Below, one piece after another: positions 54,999 through 63,103 of a DNA stretch of 64,000 nucleotides. This DNA is from Sphingobacterium sp. SYP-B4668 (GTDB lineage: Bacteria; Bacteroidota; Bacteroidia; Sphingobacteriales; Sphingobacteriaceae), in the NCBI RefSeq assembly GCF_027627455.1, contig NZ_CP115483.1, positions 310,001-374,000 on the forward strand. The letters are read 5' to 3'. The first letter of the stretch is position 1. Each line of letters opens with the position of its first letter. Made by a program: the position numbers and the translations under genes. The notes below the pieces were generated by a model. It searched no databases and was not told the origin of the DNA. It saw only the letters and a program-made list of their open reading frames with translations.

Positions 54999-55562
54999 TT
55001 ATAACGCTAATCTGCTTAAAGTTTCTCTTGAAACTCCCAAGTAAGCAGCGAGTTGTGACTTTGGTACGCGCTGCACCAAAGTGGGATATCTTTTAAGAAG
55101 TTGCTGATATCGCTCTTTTGTATTAGAAGTAAGGGTGAAAAGAATACGTTTTTGCGCTGCAATGAATCCATAGTATGCTTTTTCGAGAAAAAATCGTTCC
55201 ATTTTTGGCAATTCATTGCATAGCTTGATATAGTTTTCATAAGTAATATATGAGACATCCGTATTTTCTAGACATATTAGAGACATGGTCGTTTTCTGTT
55301 GCGTATAAAACGCTTCAAAATCACTTTCCCACCAATCTTCCATTGCAAAGCCGACAATATGTTCATACATGTCATTATCCATAAACACTAGCTTCAACAA
55401 TCCTTTACCTATAAAATAATGTTTCGCAAAGTTATCTCCTTCTTGAAAAATATATTGACCTTTTTTATAAGATTTTTGAGCGAATAGCGAATTTATAAAA
55501 TCAAATTCTTGATCCGTAAGGTTGACTATTTTTTCAATGTGAGTTCTTAAAGTCTTAGACAT
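54999..55562 (-). CDS. Crp/Fnr-family transcriptional regulator
   Basis: This 187-residue protein has an N-terminal cyclic-nucleotide-binding-like domain ('YKKGQYIFQEGDNFAKHYFIGKGLLKLVFMD', 'DFEAFYTQQKTTMSLICLENTDVSYI') and a short C-terminal helix-turn-helix ('VPKSQLAAYLGVSRETLSRL'). Residues contacting cAMP in true Crp are not conserved, as in most Bacteroidota members. The reading frame ends four residues after the HTH. It lies 29 nt downstream of the LysR gene on the same strand and may be cotranscribed. Confidence 0.9.
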   Translation of the reverse strand: MSKTLRTHIEKIVNLTDQEFDFINSLFAQKSYKKGQYIFQEGDNFAKHYFIGKGLLKLVFMDNDMYEHIVGFAMEDWWESDFEAFYTQQKTTMSLICLENTDVSYITYENYIKLCNELPKMERFFLEKAYYGFIAAQKRILFTLTSNTKERYQQLLKRYPTLVQRVPKSQLAAYLGVSRETLSRLAL

Positions 55563-55590
55563 ATTTACTGGAACATATTATTTTAATAAA

Positions 55591-56448
55591 TCATTGAAAT
55601 AAACTATTAAAAGCCCTAAGCACTGGTGACGATAAACTTTCTTTTCTGTAGATTAATACCGTTTTCATAGCTCCAATCTCTTTAGGAAGAGAAAATGTTT
55701 TTAGCTTTCTATCTTTGTAGAAGGTTGATATAATTTCTTTTGGTAAAAAACTAAAGCCTATACCTGATTCAATAAAATTTACTACCCCCTCCACAGAATT
55801 CATTACGGTTTTATGGTAATTAGTTATAGTTTTACTTACCAGCCAATTTTCCATACGCGCTCTAAAAAAGCAACCTTGGTCAAATACAATTGCTTTGATT
55901 TGTGGTTGTTCTAATAATTTATTCAGGCTTTTGACGCTCATCGGAGTGACAACCACTATGCTTTCGTCAGCAATTTGTAGTTGTTCCAATTCCTCGTCAT
56001 AAATGGGGGCTGGGATAAAGGCTGCGTCTAGTTTGTAACTGAGGACATCATCAATTAGTCTGTCTTTCATGGCAGATGTAAAGTCAATGTCTATCAGCGG
56101 AAATTTATCAGCCATCTGAGCAACAAGCATCGGACCTTTAATAGCCATCGTTGTTTCGATAAAACCAATTTTGATCTGACCTTTGACCTCTTTATTTTTT
56201 CCTATAGCGAGTTTGGTGTCTTCAAGTAAGTTGTTAATTTGCTTACAACATTGCAATACTATTTTTCCTGCTGAAGTAAGTTCTACTTTTCGAGAAGTTC
56301 GCGAAAATAAGGTCGCGCCGAATTCTTCTTCCAAGTTTTTTATCCTTGAAGTGACATTTGATTGTACGGTGTGCATAGTTTCTGCAGCTCTAGTGAAGTT
56401 CCCATGGTAAGCTGCTGCTTCAAATAATTTTAAATCATTGGTATTCAT
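55591..56448 (-). CDS. LysR-family transcriptional regulator
   Basis: This 285-residue regulator has an N-terminal winged helix ('LKLFEAAAYHGNFTRAAETMHTVQSNVTSRIKNLEEEFGATLFSR' region) and a substrate-binding-like co-inducer domain (about 90-285). It is divergent from an alpha/beta hydrolase gene 74 nt away, its likely target. A -7 box TATATTTG on the minus strand (56505-56498) would start its transcript about 45 nt before the ATG. Confidence 0.94.
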   Translation of the reverse strand: MNTNDLKLFEAAAYHGNFTRAAETMHTVQSNVTSRIKNLEEEFGATLFSRTSRKVELTSAGKIVLQCCKQINNLLEDTKLAIGKNKEVKGQIKIGFIETTMAIKGPMLVAQMADKFPLIDIDFTSAMKDRLIDDVLSYKLDAAFIPAPIYDEELEQLQIADESIVVVTPMSVKSLNKLLEQPQIKAIVFDQGCFFRARMENWLVSKTITNYHKTVMNSVEGVVNFIESGIGFSFLPKEIISTFYKDRKLKTFSLPKEIGAMKTVLIYRKESLSSPVLRAFNSLFQ

Positions 56449-56510
56449 TCATCATTAATTATGATAGTATGTATATTTATAAATCGTTTATAGTAATCAA
56501 ATATAGTGTT

Positions 56511-56518
56511 TAAATTTG
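56511..56518 (+). promoter_or_regulatory. -7 promoter box directly before the hydrolase start codon
   Basis: TAAATTTG at 56511-56518 matches TAnnTTTG; the ATG follows 4 nt later (56523), so a transcript starting at the normal distance would be leaderless. Confidence 0.45.
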
Positions 56519-56522
56519 CTTT

Positions 56523-57506
56523 ATGAAAACAACAATAAATAAAATCTTAGGTGTCTTAACGTTTATTGTATTGACCTTAACTTCAAACTTATATAGCATG
56601 GCACAATCACAAAACATTTTAGGGAATCAACCGGAAAATGCCTCAAAGGCAATTTATTACCGCAATGTAAATGCGGGTGGGCACAAAATTTTTTATCGAG
56701 AATCAGGTCCTGTAGGGGCTCCTATTGTTTTACTTCTGCATGGGTATCCTACTTCTTCACATATGTTTCGTAATCTTATTCCAATATTAAACCAACAGTA
56801 TCATATAATAGCACCTGATCTTCTAGGATTTGGTTATTCAGACTCTCCCGATAGAGGCCAATTTGATTACACTTTTGATAACCTTACACATGTGATGCAG
56901 GCTTTTATCGATGAGCTTGGGCTTAAACGGTTTGCTGTATATGTGTTTGATTATGGTGCGCCTACTGGATACCGTCTAATGTTGGCAAATCCTGAAAAAG
57001 TAACTGGATTCATATCACAGAATGGTAATGCATATACAGAAGGACTAGGTGCGGCTTGGGATGCTGTTAAAAAGTATTGGGATAGCGATTCGAAGGACGA
57101 TAGAGATGCATTGAGGGGATTTGTTAAAGAGCAAGAGCTCAAATTTCAATACTATACAGGTGTTACTGATCCTGAATTAATAGCGCCAGAAACGCTTACG
57201 CTTGACCAATATTTTCTTGATCGGCCAGATTCAGACGAAAAGCAACTTGACTTGCTTAGGGACTACAAGAATAATGTATCACTTTACCCTGCTTTCCAAG
57301 CGTATTTTAGGGATTATCAGCCACAGGCTCTTATTGTATGGGGGAATAAGGATCCTTATTTTTTACCTGCAGGAGCTGAAGCTTATAGAAAAGATATTCC
57401 TAATGCGACGGTAAAGTTTTACGACACAGGACATTTTGCGCTTGAAACTCATGTACGTGATATTGGAAATGATATATTAAACTTTATGTCAACTTTGCCC
57501 AAGTAG
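56523..57506 (+). CDS. Secreted alpha/beta-hydrolase with Asp nucleophile (epoxide hydrolase/dehalogenase-like)
   Basis: This 327-residue hydrolase has a signal peptide (to about residue 27, 'TSNLYSMAQ'), so it acts in the periplasm. The oxyanion motif is 'HGYPTSSHMF' (73-82); the nucleophile position is Asp143 in 'VYVFDYGAPTGYRLM', as in haloalkane dehalogenases and epoxide hydrolases rather than esterases, and the catalytic His is in 'DTGHFALETH' near the C-terminus. A cap domain lies between. Natural substrate unknown. It is divergent from a LysR gene that probably controls it. Confidence 0.88.
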   Translation: MKTTINKILGVLTFIVLTLTSNLYSMAQSQNILGNQPENASKAIYYRNVNAGGHKIFYRESGPVGAPIVLLLHGYPTSSHMFRNLIPILNQQYHIIAPDLLGFGYSDSPDRGQFDYTFDNLTHVMQAFIDELGLKRFAVYVFDYGAPTGYRLMLANPEKVTGFISQNGNAYTEGLGAAWDAVKKYWDSDSKDDRDALRGFVKEQELKFQYYTGVTDPELIAPETLTLDQYFLDRPDSDEKQLDLLRDYKNNVSLYPAFQAYFRDYQPQALIVWGNKDPYFLPAGAEAYRKDIPNATVKFYDTGHFALETHVRDIGNDILNFMSTLPK

Positions 57507-57699
57507 TCGCATTGACAAAGTTTCTCGCATTATAGGGTTCTGAAAGAATTATTGTTCTTGTGGATTTTATATGGCAACTTCGGCATTTGAAATAATTTTT
57601 ATAAAACACTTTAATATTCCTTATTAATAACAATTATTGAGCGATTGACTGATTATTAAAAGATAAAATCCCATAGTTTTTTTATTTGAACGTTCTGTT

Positions 57700-58281
57700 A
57701 TGCATCCACTATATGTCTACATTAACAAACATGTTTCTTCATCACTTTCTGAAGAAGAATTCGAGTGGATTTTGGATCATTTTCATTTTAAAAGACTAAA
57801 GAAAAGACAATTTATACTGGAGGATCAACAAGTTTGTAAATACATGGCGTTTATCCTTAAAGGCTCTATGTGCAAATATTATATAAATGACAAGGGTACG
57901 GAGCATATTGTAAACTTATACATTGAAAATTGGTGGGCAAGCGATCGTGAAAGTTTTGTAATGTCTACACCAAGTCCTTATTATGTAGAAGCTTATGAGG
58001 ATTGCGAAGTCCTGCTTATATCAAGAGCAAATTTATTGAAACTCTGCAACGAGTCTTCAATTTTTCAGGAATTGATATTCATATTGGATGAAAGAAATGC
58101 GATCGCCATGCAGAAGCGAATAATTTCATCTATCAATTTTTCAGCTGCTGATCGATATGAAGACTTTATCAATCGACATCCCTATTTCGTACAAAGATTT
58201 CCTCAACATATTATAGCTTCTTATCTTGGGGTCACAAAAGATACAATTAGCCGCGTAAGAAAAATGAGTGTAAAACGATAA
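57700..58281 (+). CDS. Crp/Fnr-family transcriptional regulator
   Basis: This 193-residue regulator opens with 'MHPLYVYINKHVSSSLSEEEF'. The cyclic-nucleotide-binding-like domain contains 'KRLKKRQFILEDQQVCKYMAFILKGSM', and the HTH is 'FPQHIIASYLGVTKDTISRVRK'. It is closely similar to the regulator at 59938. Its last codons form half of a 15-bp inverted repeat that acts as terminator. Confidence 0.92.
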   Translation: MHPLYVYINKHVSSSLSEEEFEWILDHFHFKRLKKRQFILEDQQVCKYMAFILKGSMCKYYINDKGTEHIVNLYIENWWASDRESFVMSTPSPYYVEAYEDCEVLLISRANLLKLCNESSIFQELIFILDERNAIAMQKRIISSINFSAADRYEDFINRHPYFVQRFPQHIIASYLGVTKDTISRVRKMSVKR

Positions 58282-58300
58282 TATATTTTACACTCATTTT
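58261..58300. terminator. Bidirectional terminator overlapping a stop codon
   Basis: AAAATGAGTGTAAAA (58261-58275) and its exact reverse complement (58286-58300) form a 15-bp stem with a 10-nt loop. It includes the last seven codons and stop of the Crp/Fnr gene and serves the convergent gene at 58308 as well. Confidence 0.82.
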
Positions 58301-58307
58301 AAGGTTG

Positions 58308-58712
58308 TTAGCTTTGTTTCTTAATATAATCTATCCAGAGTTGAATGTCCTCTTCATTAAAAAACATTTGTTGGGTGCCTGTGAATCTAATTAGATATTT
58401 CATCTTTACATCATAGTAGATACACACTCCGTACATACCTTTCATTGGGCCTGTTGTGACTGTTACACCATCACCAATTTTAAACTTTAAATCCTTGTAC
58501 ATTTTTTTTCTTTTTTCTTTTTTAATACGCCTGAGTTCTTTCTTAGACAATATGGTGTCCTGATTACTCAATTCAAACATTAATAAATGATTCGTTGGGT
58601 CTTTGTGAGGCAGATCAGTCCCATGCGTAATATTAGTTGCATTTGTAGCTGCTATGGTATTCAATCCCATAAAGAGACAGGCAGCAGTGAGTGTGGTAAT
58701 TTTGCGGTTCAT
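58308..58712 (-). CDS. Secreted KOW-like domain protein
   Basis: This protein of about 134 residues has a signal peptide ('MNRKITTLTAACLFMGLNTIAATNA'; cleavage near 'IAATNA'), then a Lys-rich linker ('KKELRRIKKEKRKKMY') and a small beta domain with 'FKIGDGVTVTTGPMKGMYGVCIYY', which resembles a KOW motif. I place the start at ATG 58712, since upstream codons (to 58760) would precede the signal peptide. Function unknown. Confidence 0.72.
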   Translation of the reverse strand: MNRKITTLTAACLFMGLNTIAATNATNITHGTDLPHKDPTNHLLMFELSNQDTILSKKELRRIKKEKRKKMYKDLKFKIGDGVTVTTGPMKGMYGVCIYYDVKMKYLIRFTGTQQMFFNEEDIQLWIDYIKKQS

Positions 58713-58760
58713 TTTAGCGGAAAATATTAATATATTTTTAATAGGATCATGAAGTTTCAT

Positions 58761-59003
58761 GTTGTTATATTCTGTTTTAACTAATTATTGTTAGCTATTT
58801 GTTAAATAGCACTTGAATATTTAGTGATTTCCAAAATTAGGCATTGATTATTCTTTGTTGCTATCACTTGTTAAAGAAACGAAAATAATCGACCTTTAGT
58901 TGACGCACGACTTGATGCACCTCCGGTTTACCTGTGATATTATTTACGTGCTATTTGTAGTATGTGCAATTTTTTTTACTACCTATGTAGAAAAATAGCT
59001 CTC
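58761..59003. other. AT-rich intergenic region
   Basis: No gene is recognised between the secreted protein and the next Crp/Fnr gene, other than the promoter motif described at 59004. Confidence 0.45.
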
Positions 59004-59054
59004 TTTTTTATCGTTAATTGTCTACTTTATCCTTTTCAATTTTCTCTAATTTTA
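59004..59054 (+). promoter_or_regulatory. Conserved motif and -7-like box before a Crp/Fnr gene (copy 1)
   Basis: TTTTTTATCGTTAATTGTCTAC ends at 59024; 22 nt later comes TAATTTTA (59047-59054), close to the -7 box. This is a weaker version of the element at 59846 and 60552. The start codon follows at 59110. Confidence 0.45.
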
Positions 59055-59109
59055 ACTTGCTTAATTGTTAAGTTGTTTGTTTTAGTGCACTTGAATTTTT
59101 TAGAATAAT

Positions 59110-59721
59110 ATGGACATATTTACGTATGAGAGGATTTTAAAGAGCATTACAAGTATCTATACATTGAATGAAGATGAAAAATTAGGTTTTATTAACTCAT
59201 TAGATTTTATACTTGTACCCAAAAGGACGATGCTGCTTCGAGCAGGTGAAATATGTAGGTTTGAAGCTTTTATCCATAAAGGTTGTGCCCGTATATATTA
59301 CATAAATGAAGAGGGAGTTGACGTCACACTATTCTTCGTCGAAGAAGGTGGTTGGTTAAGTGATATGGTCTCTTTTTATGACAAAAAGCCATCAACATTT
59401 TTTATTGAGACATTGGAAGATACTGAAATGTATGGCTTTTGTTTTGAGTCAAAGGAGAAGCTATTAGCTGAAATGCCAAAATTTGAACGCATATTTCTTC
59501 ATTTAATTCTCCAGAATTTAGCCGGTATTCAGTTACGCTTGGTCAAAATGATAACAGATAGTGCGGCTGACCAATATTTGGAGTTTTTAAAATTATACCC
59601 TTCGATTACATTGCGAATACCTCAATATTTAATTGCTTCCTATCTTGGCGTAACTCCTGCATTCCTAAGTGTCATAAAGAGAAAATTATCAAAAAGAAAA
59701 GTTGGAGCGCATTATTTATAG
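59110..59721 (+). CDS. Crp/Fnr-family transcriptional regulator
   Basis: This 203-residue member of the cluster is more distant from its neighbours: N-terminus 'MDIFTYERILKSITSIYTLN', sensor domain with 'VPKRTMLLRAGEICRFEAFIHKGCARIYYI', HTH 'IPQYLIASYLGVTPAFLSVIKRKL'. No metal-binding cysteines are evident. Confidence 0.9.
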   Translation: MDIFTYERILKSITSIYTLNEDEKLGFINSLDFILVPKRTMLLRAGEICRFEAFIHKGCARIYYINEEGVDVTLFFVEEGGWLSDMVSFYDKKPSTFFIETLEDTEMYGFCFESKEKLLAEMPKFERIFLHLILQNLAGIQLRLVKMITDSAADQYLEFLKLYPSITLRIPQYLIASYLGVTPAFLSVIKRKLSKRKVGAHYL

Positions 59722-59845
59722 AATTTATTGCCTCATTATTCAGTCGATTAAAGCTCATCATATCAAATTATTCTTTTGCAATTCAAGTATTTTGTACACG
59801 GTCGATTCATATTAGATTTTTAATGTTAATTAGGTATGCTCTCGC

Positions 59846-59893
59846 TTTTTCGCCATTTGTCTACACTTTTTTTTCACATTTAATCTAGTTTTG
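59846..59893 (+). promoter_or_regulatory. Conserved motif and -7 box before a Crp/Fnr gene (copy 2)
   Basis: TTTTTCGCCATTTGTCTAC (59846-59864) is followed after 21 nt by TAGTTTTG (59886-59893), a perfect -7 match. The expected start is about 59899 and the ATG is at 59938. The motif would lie at about -53 to -35, an activator-like position. Confidence 0.6.
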
Positions 59894-59937
59894 TTTTAAC
59901 AGACTTATTGATAAAAAATATACGTTAAATTGTTAAT

Positions 59938-60504
59938 ATGCACCCACTCTTTCATTATATAAATAAACATAGCTCAACTCAGATTTCTAAAGAAGATTTT
60001 GATATCGTGTTTAATCATTTTGTTCCTAACAAAATACGTAAAAGGCAGTATTTATTACAGAAAGGTGAAATTTGCGAACATTTTATTTTTATTACCAAAG
60101 GCGCCTTTAGGCAATATTATTTAGACGAAAAAGATGTGGAGCGGATAGTTAATTTATATGTAGAAGACTGCTGGACTGTTGATTATGATAGTTTTATGAA
60201 TTTTACGCCGAGTTTATTTTATATAGACGCTTGGGAAGATGGTGAGGTGTTATACATTTCAAAAAAGAATATATTAAAATTGTGTGAAGAAACTCCAGCA
60301 TTCAAAGAGTTGCTTTTAAATCTTATTATCAAAAGTAATATTGCTACACAGAGAAGAATTACTTCTATTAATTTATCGGCTAAAAAGAGATACAATTGGT
60401 TTGTAGAGACCTATCCATTTTTTGTTAATCGATTTCCGCAGCACGTAATTGCTTCTTATCTGGGAATCACTAAAGATACGCTTAGCAGACTCTTGAAAAA
60501 ATAA
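59938..60504 (+). CDS. Crp/Fnr-family transcriptional regulator
   Basis: This 188-residue regulator opens with 'MHPLFHYINKHSSTQISKEDF'. Sensor domain: 'NKIRKRQYLLQKGEICEHFIFITKGAF'; HTH: 'FPQHVIASYLGITKDTLSRLLKK'. It is close to the protein at 57700 (same first residues and same HTH pattern), so a local duplication is likely. Confidence 0.92.
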   Translation: MHPLFHYINKHSSTQISKEDFDIVFNHFVPNKIRKRQYLLQKGEICEHFIFITKGAFRQYYLDEKDVERIVNLYVEDCWTVDYDSFMNFTPSLFYIDAWEDGEVLYISKKNILKLCEETPAFKELLLNLIIKSNIATQRRITSINLSAKKRYNWFVETYPFFVNRFPQHVIASYLGITKDTLSRLLKK

Positions 60505-60551
60505 ATAAACAAACGCTCCCCCTTATTTAAAGTAGACATTAGTCGATGTGT

Positions 60552-60599
60552 TTTTTCGTCATTTGTCTACTTTTCTTTTTCTTCTATACTGCAATTTTG
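60552..60599 (+). promoter_or_regulatory. Conserved motif before the GMC pseudogene (copy 3)
   Basis: TTTTTCGTCATTTGTCTAC (60552-60570) is followed after 21 nt by CAATTTTG (60592-60599), the same spacing as in copy 2. The pseudogene starts at 60742, leaving a long leader. Confidence 0.55.
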
Positions 60600-60741
60600 A
60601 ATTATAAATTTTTACTCCAAGAAGTGCTAGAATCTTTTTTAAGATCACTCGCTTCTAATAGGGAAATGGTGTCAAAATAAATTGAAAGAAGCAAAATACT
60701 TTAAAAAATGAATCTAATAGTATCGCATTAAATCATATTAA

Positions 60742-61265
60742 ATGTCAACAAAAAAAGAAAATAAAACTTTCGATACACCAAATCATAGTATTGCATACAC
60801 GCATATCATCGTTGGCGGAGAATCAGCGGATGCTGTAATTGCTAGTCGTCTAAGTGAAAATGCAGCTTTTAACATTTTGCTAATTGAAGCAGGGAGAGCA
60901 TTTGTCGAGGATTTAATATCCAGAATTATTCGCCAATAGCCAGTTTTGGTAACCAATGGCGAGCGTAGTTATCATTGGGGATATCAATCACTTCCTAATT
61001 AGATAAGACATATGATCCTTAACAAGAGGCTAGGTGTTAGGAGGTAGTTCAGCGGTGAATGTTGCAGTTGGATTAAGAGCTCTTCGGAAAAATTTTAAGT
61101 GATTTGTGGATACAGGGTTGAGGGATTGGTTTTGGGGCTATGAATGATGTTGCATATCTACAAGAATTGGGATATCCACTTTCGGGAAATGAAGAACATA
61201 TTAAAGTAAAAGCTCCTAAGATGAAGCTTAAAACTAACCACGGAACAAAATCTATAACAAACTAA
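60742..61265 (+). pseudogene. GMC-family FAD oxidoreductase, truncated and frameshifted
   Basis: The N-terminal FAD-binding motif can be read as 'THIIVGGESADAVIASRLSENAAFNILLIEAGR' in the first frame; later frames give 'SYHWGYQSLPN', 'LGGSSAVNVAVGLRAL' and 'YLQELGYPLSGNEEHIKVKA', all characteristic of GMC enzymes (glucose/choline-oxidase type). Several frameshifts and stops intervene and the C-terminal two thirds (normally about 350 more residues) are missing. The frame ends at 61265, 11 nt before the next gene. Confidence 0.88.
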
Positions 61266-61275
61266 TAATATTCCT

Positions 61276-62211
61276 ATGAATCCACAAGAGCAACTGTCAA
61301 CTGACAACAACAAACAACCTATTGATGTCACTCCATTGTTTAGAAAAGAATATATTTCTGTAGACCAAAATGTAAACTTGCATGTCACAGACTTAGGGAT
61401 TGGAAGGTCCGTGGTGCTAATCCATGGATGGCCATTGAGCGATGCGATGTACGAGTATCAGTATCATTTTTTAGCAGAAAAGGGCTACAGGGTGATAGGT
61501 ATTACCCTAAGAGGCTTTGGGAAATCTGACAAACCGTATGGCAATTATAACTACGATGTATATGCTAAAGATATCAAAATAGTATTGGACACATTGGACA
61601 TTAATGATGCACTATTGGGAGGATTCTCCATGGGGGGCGCTATAGCTATTCATTATGTTGCCAAATATAATAATAATCAAAGGATCACGAGGCTTGCCCT
61701 ATTTGGTGCAGCAGCTCCAATCTGGACCAAAAGAAGCGATTACAACTATGGGTTTGCAGTAGAAGATGTCAATGCGTTAATTTCATTAAGCAAAGTGAAT
61801 AGACCTCAGCTTTTAGAAAATTTTGGAAAAATTTTTGGCGCCAGCGAAACTTCCTTACCAAAAGGAATAGCCGAATGGTTGGACAAAGTGAATATGGAAG
61901 CATCGCCTTATGCGACTACCCAAAGTTTGATTGCGCTCAAAGATACTGATTTAAGACAGCAATTGGGACAAATTAATATTCCAACGGCCATATTTCACGG
62001 TGCCAAAGATATCATCTGCGAATTTGCGCTGGCGGAGCAAATGCATTTAGGAATTAAAAATTCTTACCTCGTAAAATTTGAAAATAGTGGTCATGGTCTC
62101 TTTTATGAAGAGGTAGAGAAATTTAACGAAGAGTTATTAGTCTTTTTGAATAAATATACTGATAAGCAGGCAGAAATAGATGCAGAGCAAATCAAAACAG
62201 TGTCGATATAA
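61276..62211 (+). CDS. Alpha/beta-hydrolase (non-haem haloperoxidase/esterase-like)
   Basis: This is a soluble 311-residue hydrolase with a catalytic Ser. The oxyanion motif is 'HGWPLSD' (50-56) and the nucleophile is Ser118 in 'GGFSMGGAIA'; the Asp is in 'HGAKDIICE' and the His in 'NSGHGLFYEE'. This arrangement is found in the cofactor-free haloperoxidase/esterase group. The start ATG at 61276 gives a polar N-terminal extension of about 25 residues. It begins right after the GMC pseudogene and leads a run of three same-strand genes. Confidence 0.9.
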   Translation: MNPQEQLSTDNNKQPIDVTPLFRKEYISVDQNVNLHVTDLGIGRSVVLIHGWPLSDAMYEYQYHFLAEKGYRVIGITLRGFGKSDKPYGNYNYDVYAKDIKIVLDTLDINDALLGGFSMGGAIAIHYVAKYNNNQRITRLALFGAAAPIWTKRSDYNYGFAVEDVNALISLSKVNRPQLLENFGKIFGASETSLPKGIAEWLDKVNMEASPYATTQSLIALKDTDLRQQLGQINIPTAIFHGAKDIICEFALAEQMHLGIKNSYLVKFENSGHGLFYEEVEKFNEELLVFLNKYTDKQAEIDAEQIKTVSI

Positions 62212-62320
62212 CAAAATTTAAAACGGATTTCATTAAAGCACTAAACTGACGGTACGCAACTAAATAATAAAATAAAATACAAAACATAAACTGAATAGTT
62301 TGTGCAAAAACACAAAAAAC

Positions 62321-63079
62321 ATGAAACGATTAGAAAATAAAGTGGCAATCATCACAGGGGCTGCCGGCGGCTTGGGCGCATCGCAAGCATTGCTTTTTGC
62401 GCAACAGGGTGCCAAAGTATTTCTTACTGATATTCAAGAGCAGGAGCTTAGACACATGGTTAGTCAGATTACTTCTAAAGGAGGTATCGCAGACTACATG
62501 GTTCATGATGTCACTACCGAAGATGATTGGGAGGCGGTGGTAAAGAGAACTGTCGAGTTGTATGGAGGTATACATATCCTGGTGAACAATGCTGGAATTA
62601 CAGGAAATATTATGAACAGCTTACTAGATACATCTGTTGCGGAGTTTAAGAAAGTTATGGAAATAAATATGTTGAGCCAGTTTATCGGCATAAAAGCTGT
62701 TGTCCCTTATATGAAAAAAAACAATGGTGGGTCCATCATCAATATATCTTCCATTGCTGGGATAGTAGGATCGGCCAGAGCGACAGCTTATACCGCTTCT
62801 AAAGGTGCCGTCAGGAGTTTTTCTAAGGGCGCTGCTTTCGAGTTTGCGCATGATAATATACGCGTTAACTCTGTACATCCAGGGTATGTTGCTACACCAA
62901 TGACCAAAAATCTGCAAAATGCTGATGAATTCAAAGCGATGGCAATCGGTATCACCCCGCTAGGCCGTGAAGCTGTCCCAGATGAAATCGCTTATGGCGT
63001 ACTATATCTGGCTTCAGATGAATCTGCGTACACTACAGGTACTGAAATGGTAATAGATGGTGGTAATACATCAGTCTAA
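62321..63079 (+). CDS. SDR-family oxidoreductase (3-alpha/20-beta-hydroxysteroid-dehydrogenase-like)
   Basis: This 252-residue classical SDR has the cofactor motif 'TGAAGGLG' (12-19), 'NNAG' (89-92), and the catalytic Ser143, Tyr157 and Lys161 ('AYTASKGAV'). Overall sequence ('KVAIITGAAGGLGASQALLF', 'VHPGYVATPMTKNL') is nearest the hydroxysteroid/cyclohexanol-dehydrogenase-like group; the true substrate is unknown. The ATG at 62321 is preferred over a TTG at 62300. It is followed by the pirin gene after 24 nt. Confidence 0.93.
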   Translation: MKRLENKVAIITGAAGGLGASQALLFAQQGAKVFLTDIQEQELRHMVSQITSKGGIADYMVHDVTTEDDWEAVVKRTVELYGGIHILVNNAGITGNIMNSLLDTSVAEFKKVMEINMLSQFIGIKAVVPYMKKNNGGSIINISSIAGIVGSARATAYTASKGAVRSFSKGAAFEFAHDNIRVNSVHPGYVATPMTKNLQNADEFKAMAIGITPLGREAVPDEIAYGVLYLASDESAYTTGTEMVIDGGNTSV

Positions 63080-63103
63080 TATAACCTCATAAATTACAAA
63101 GAT

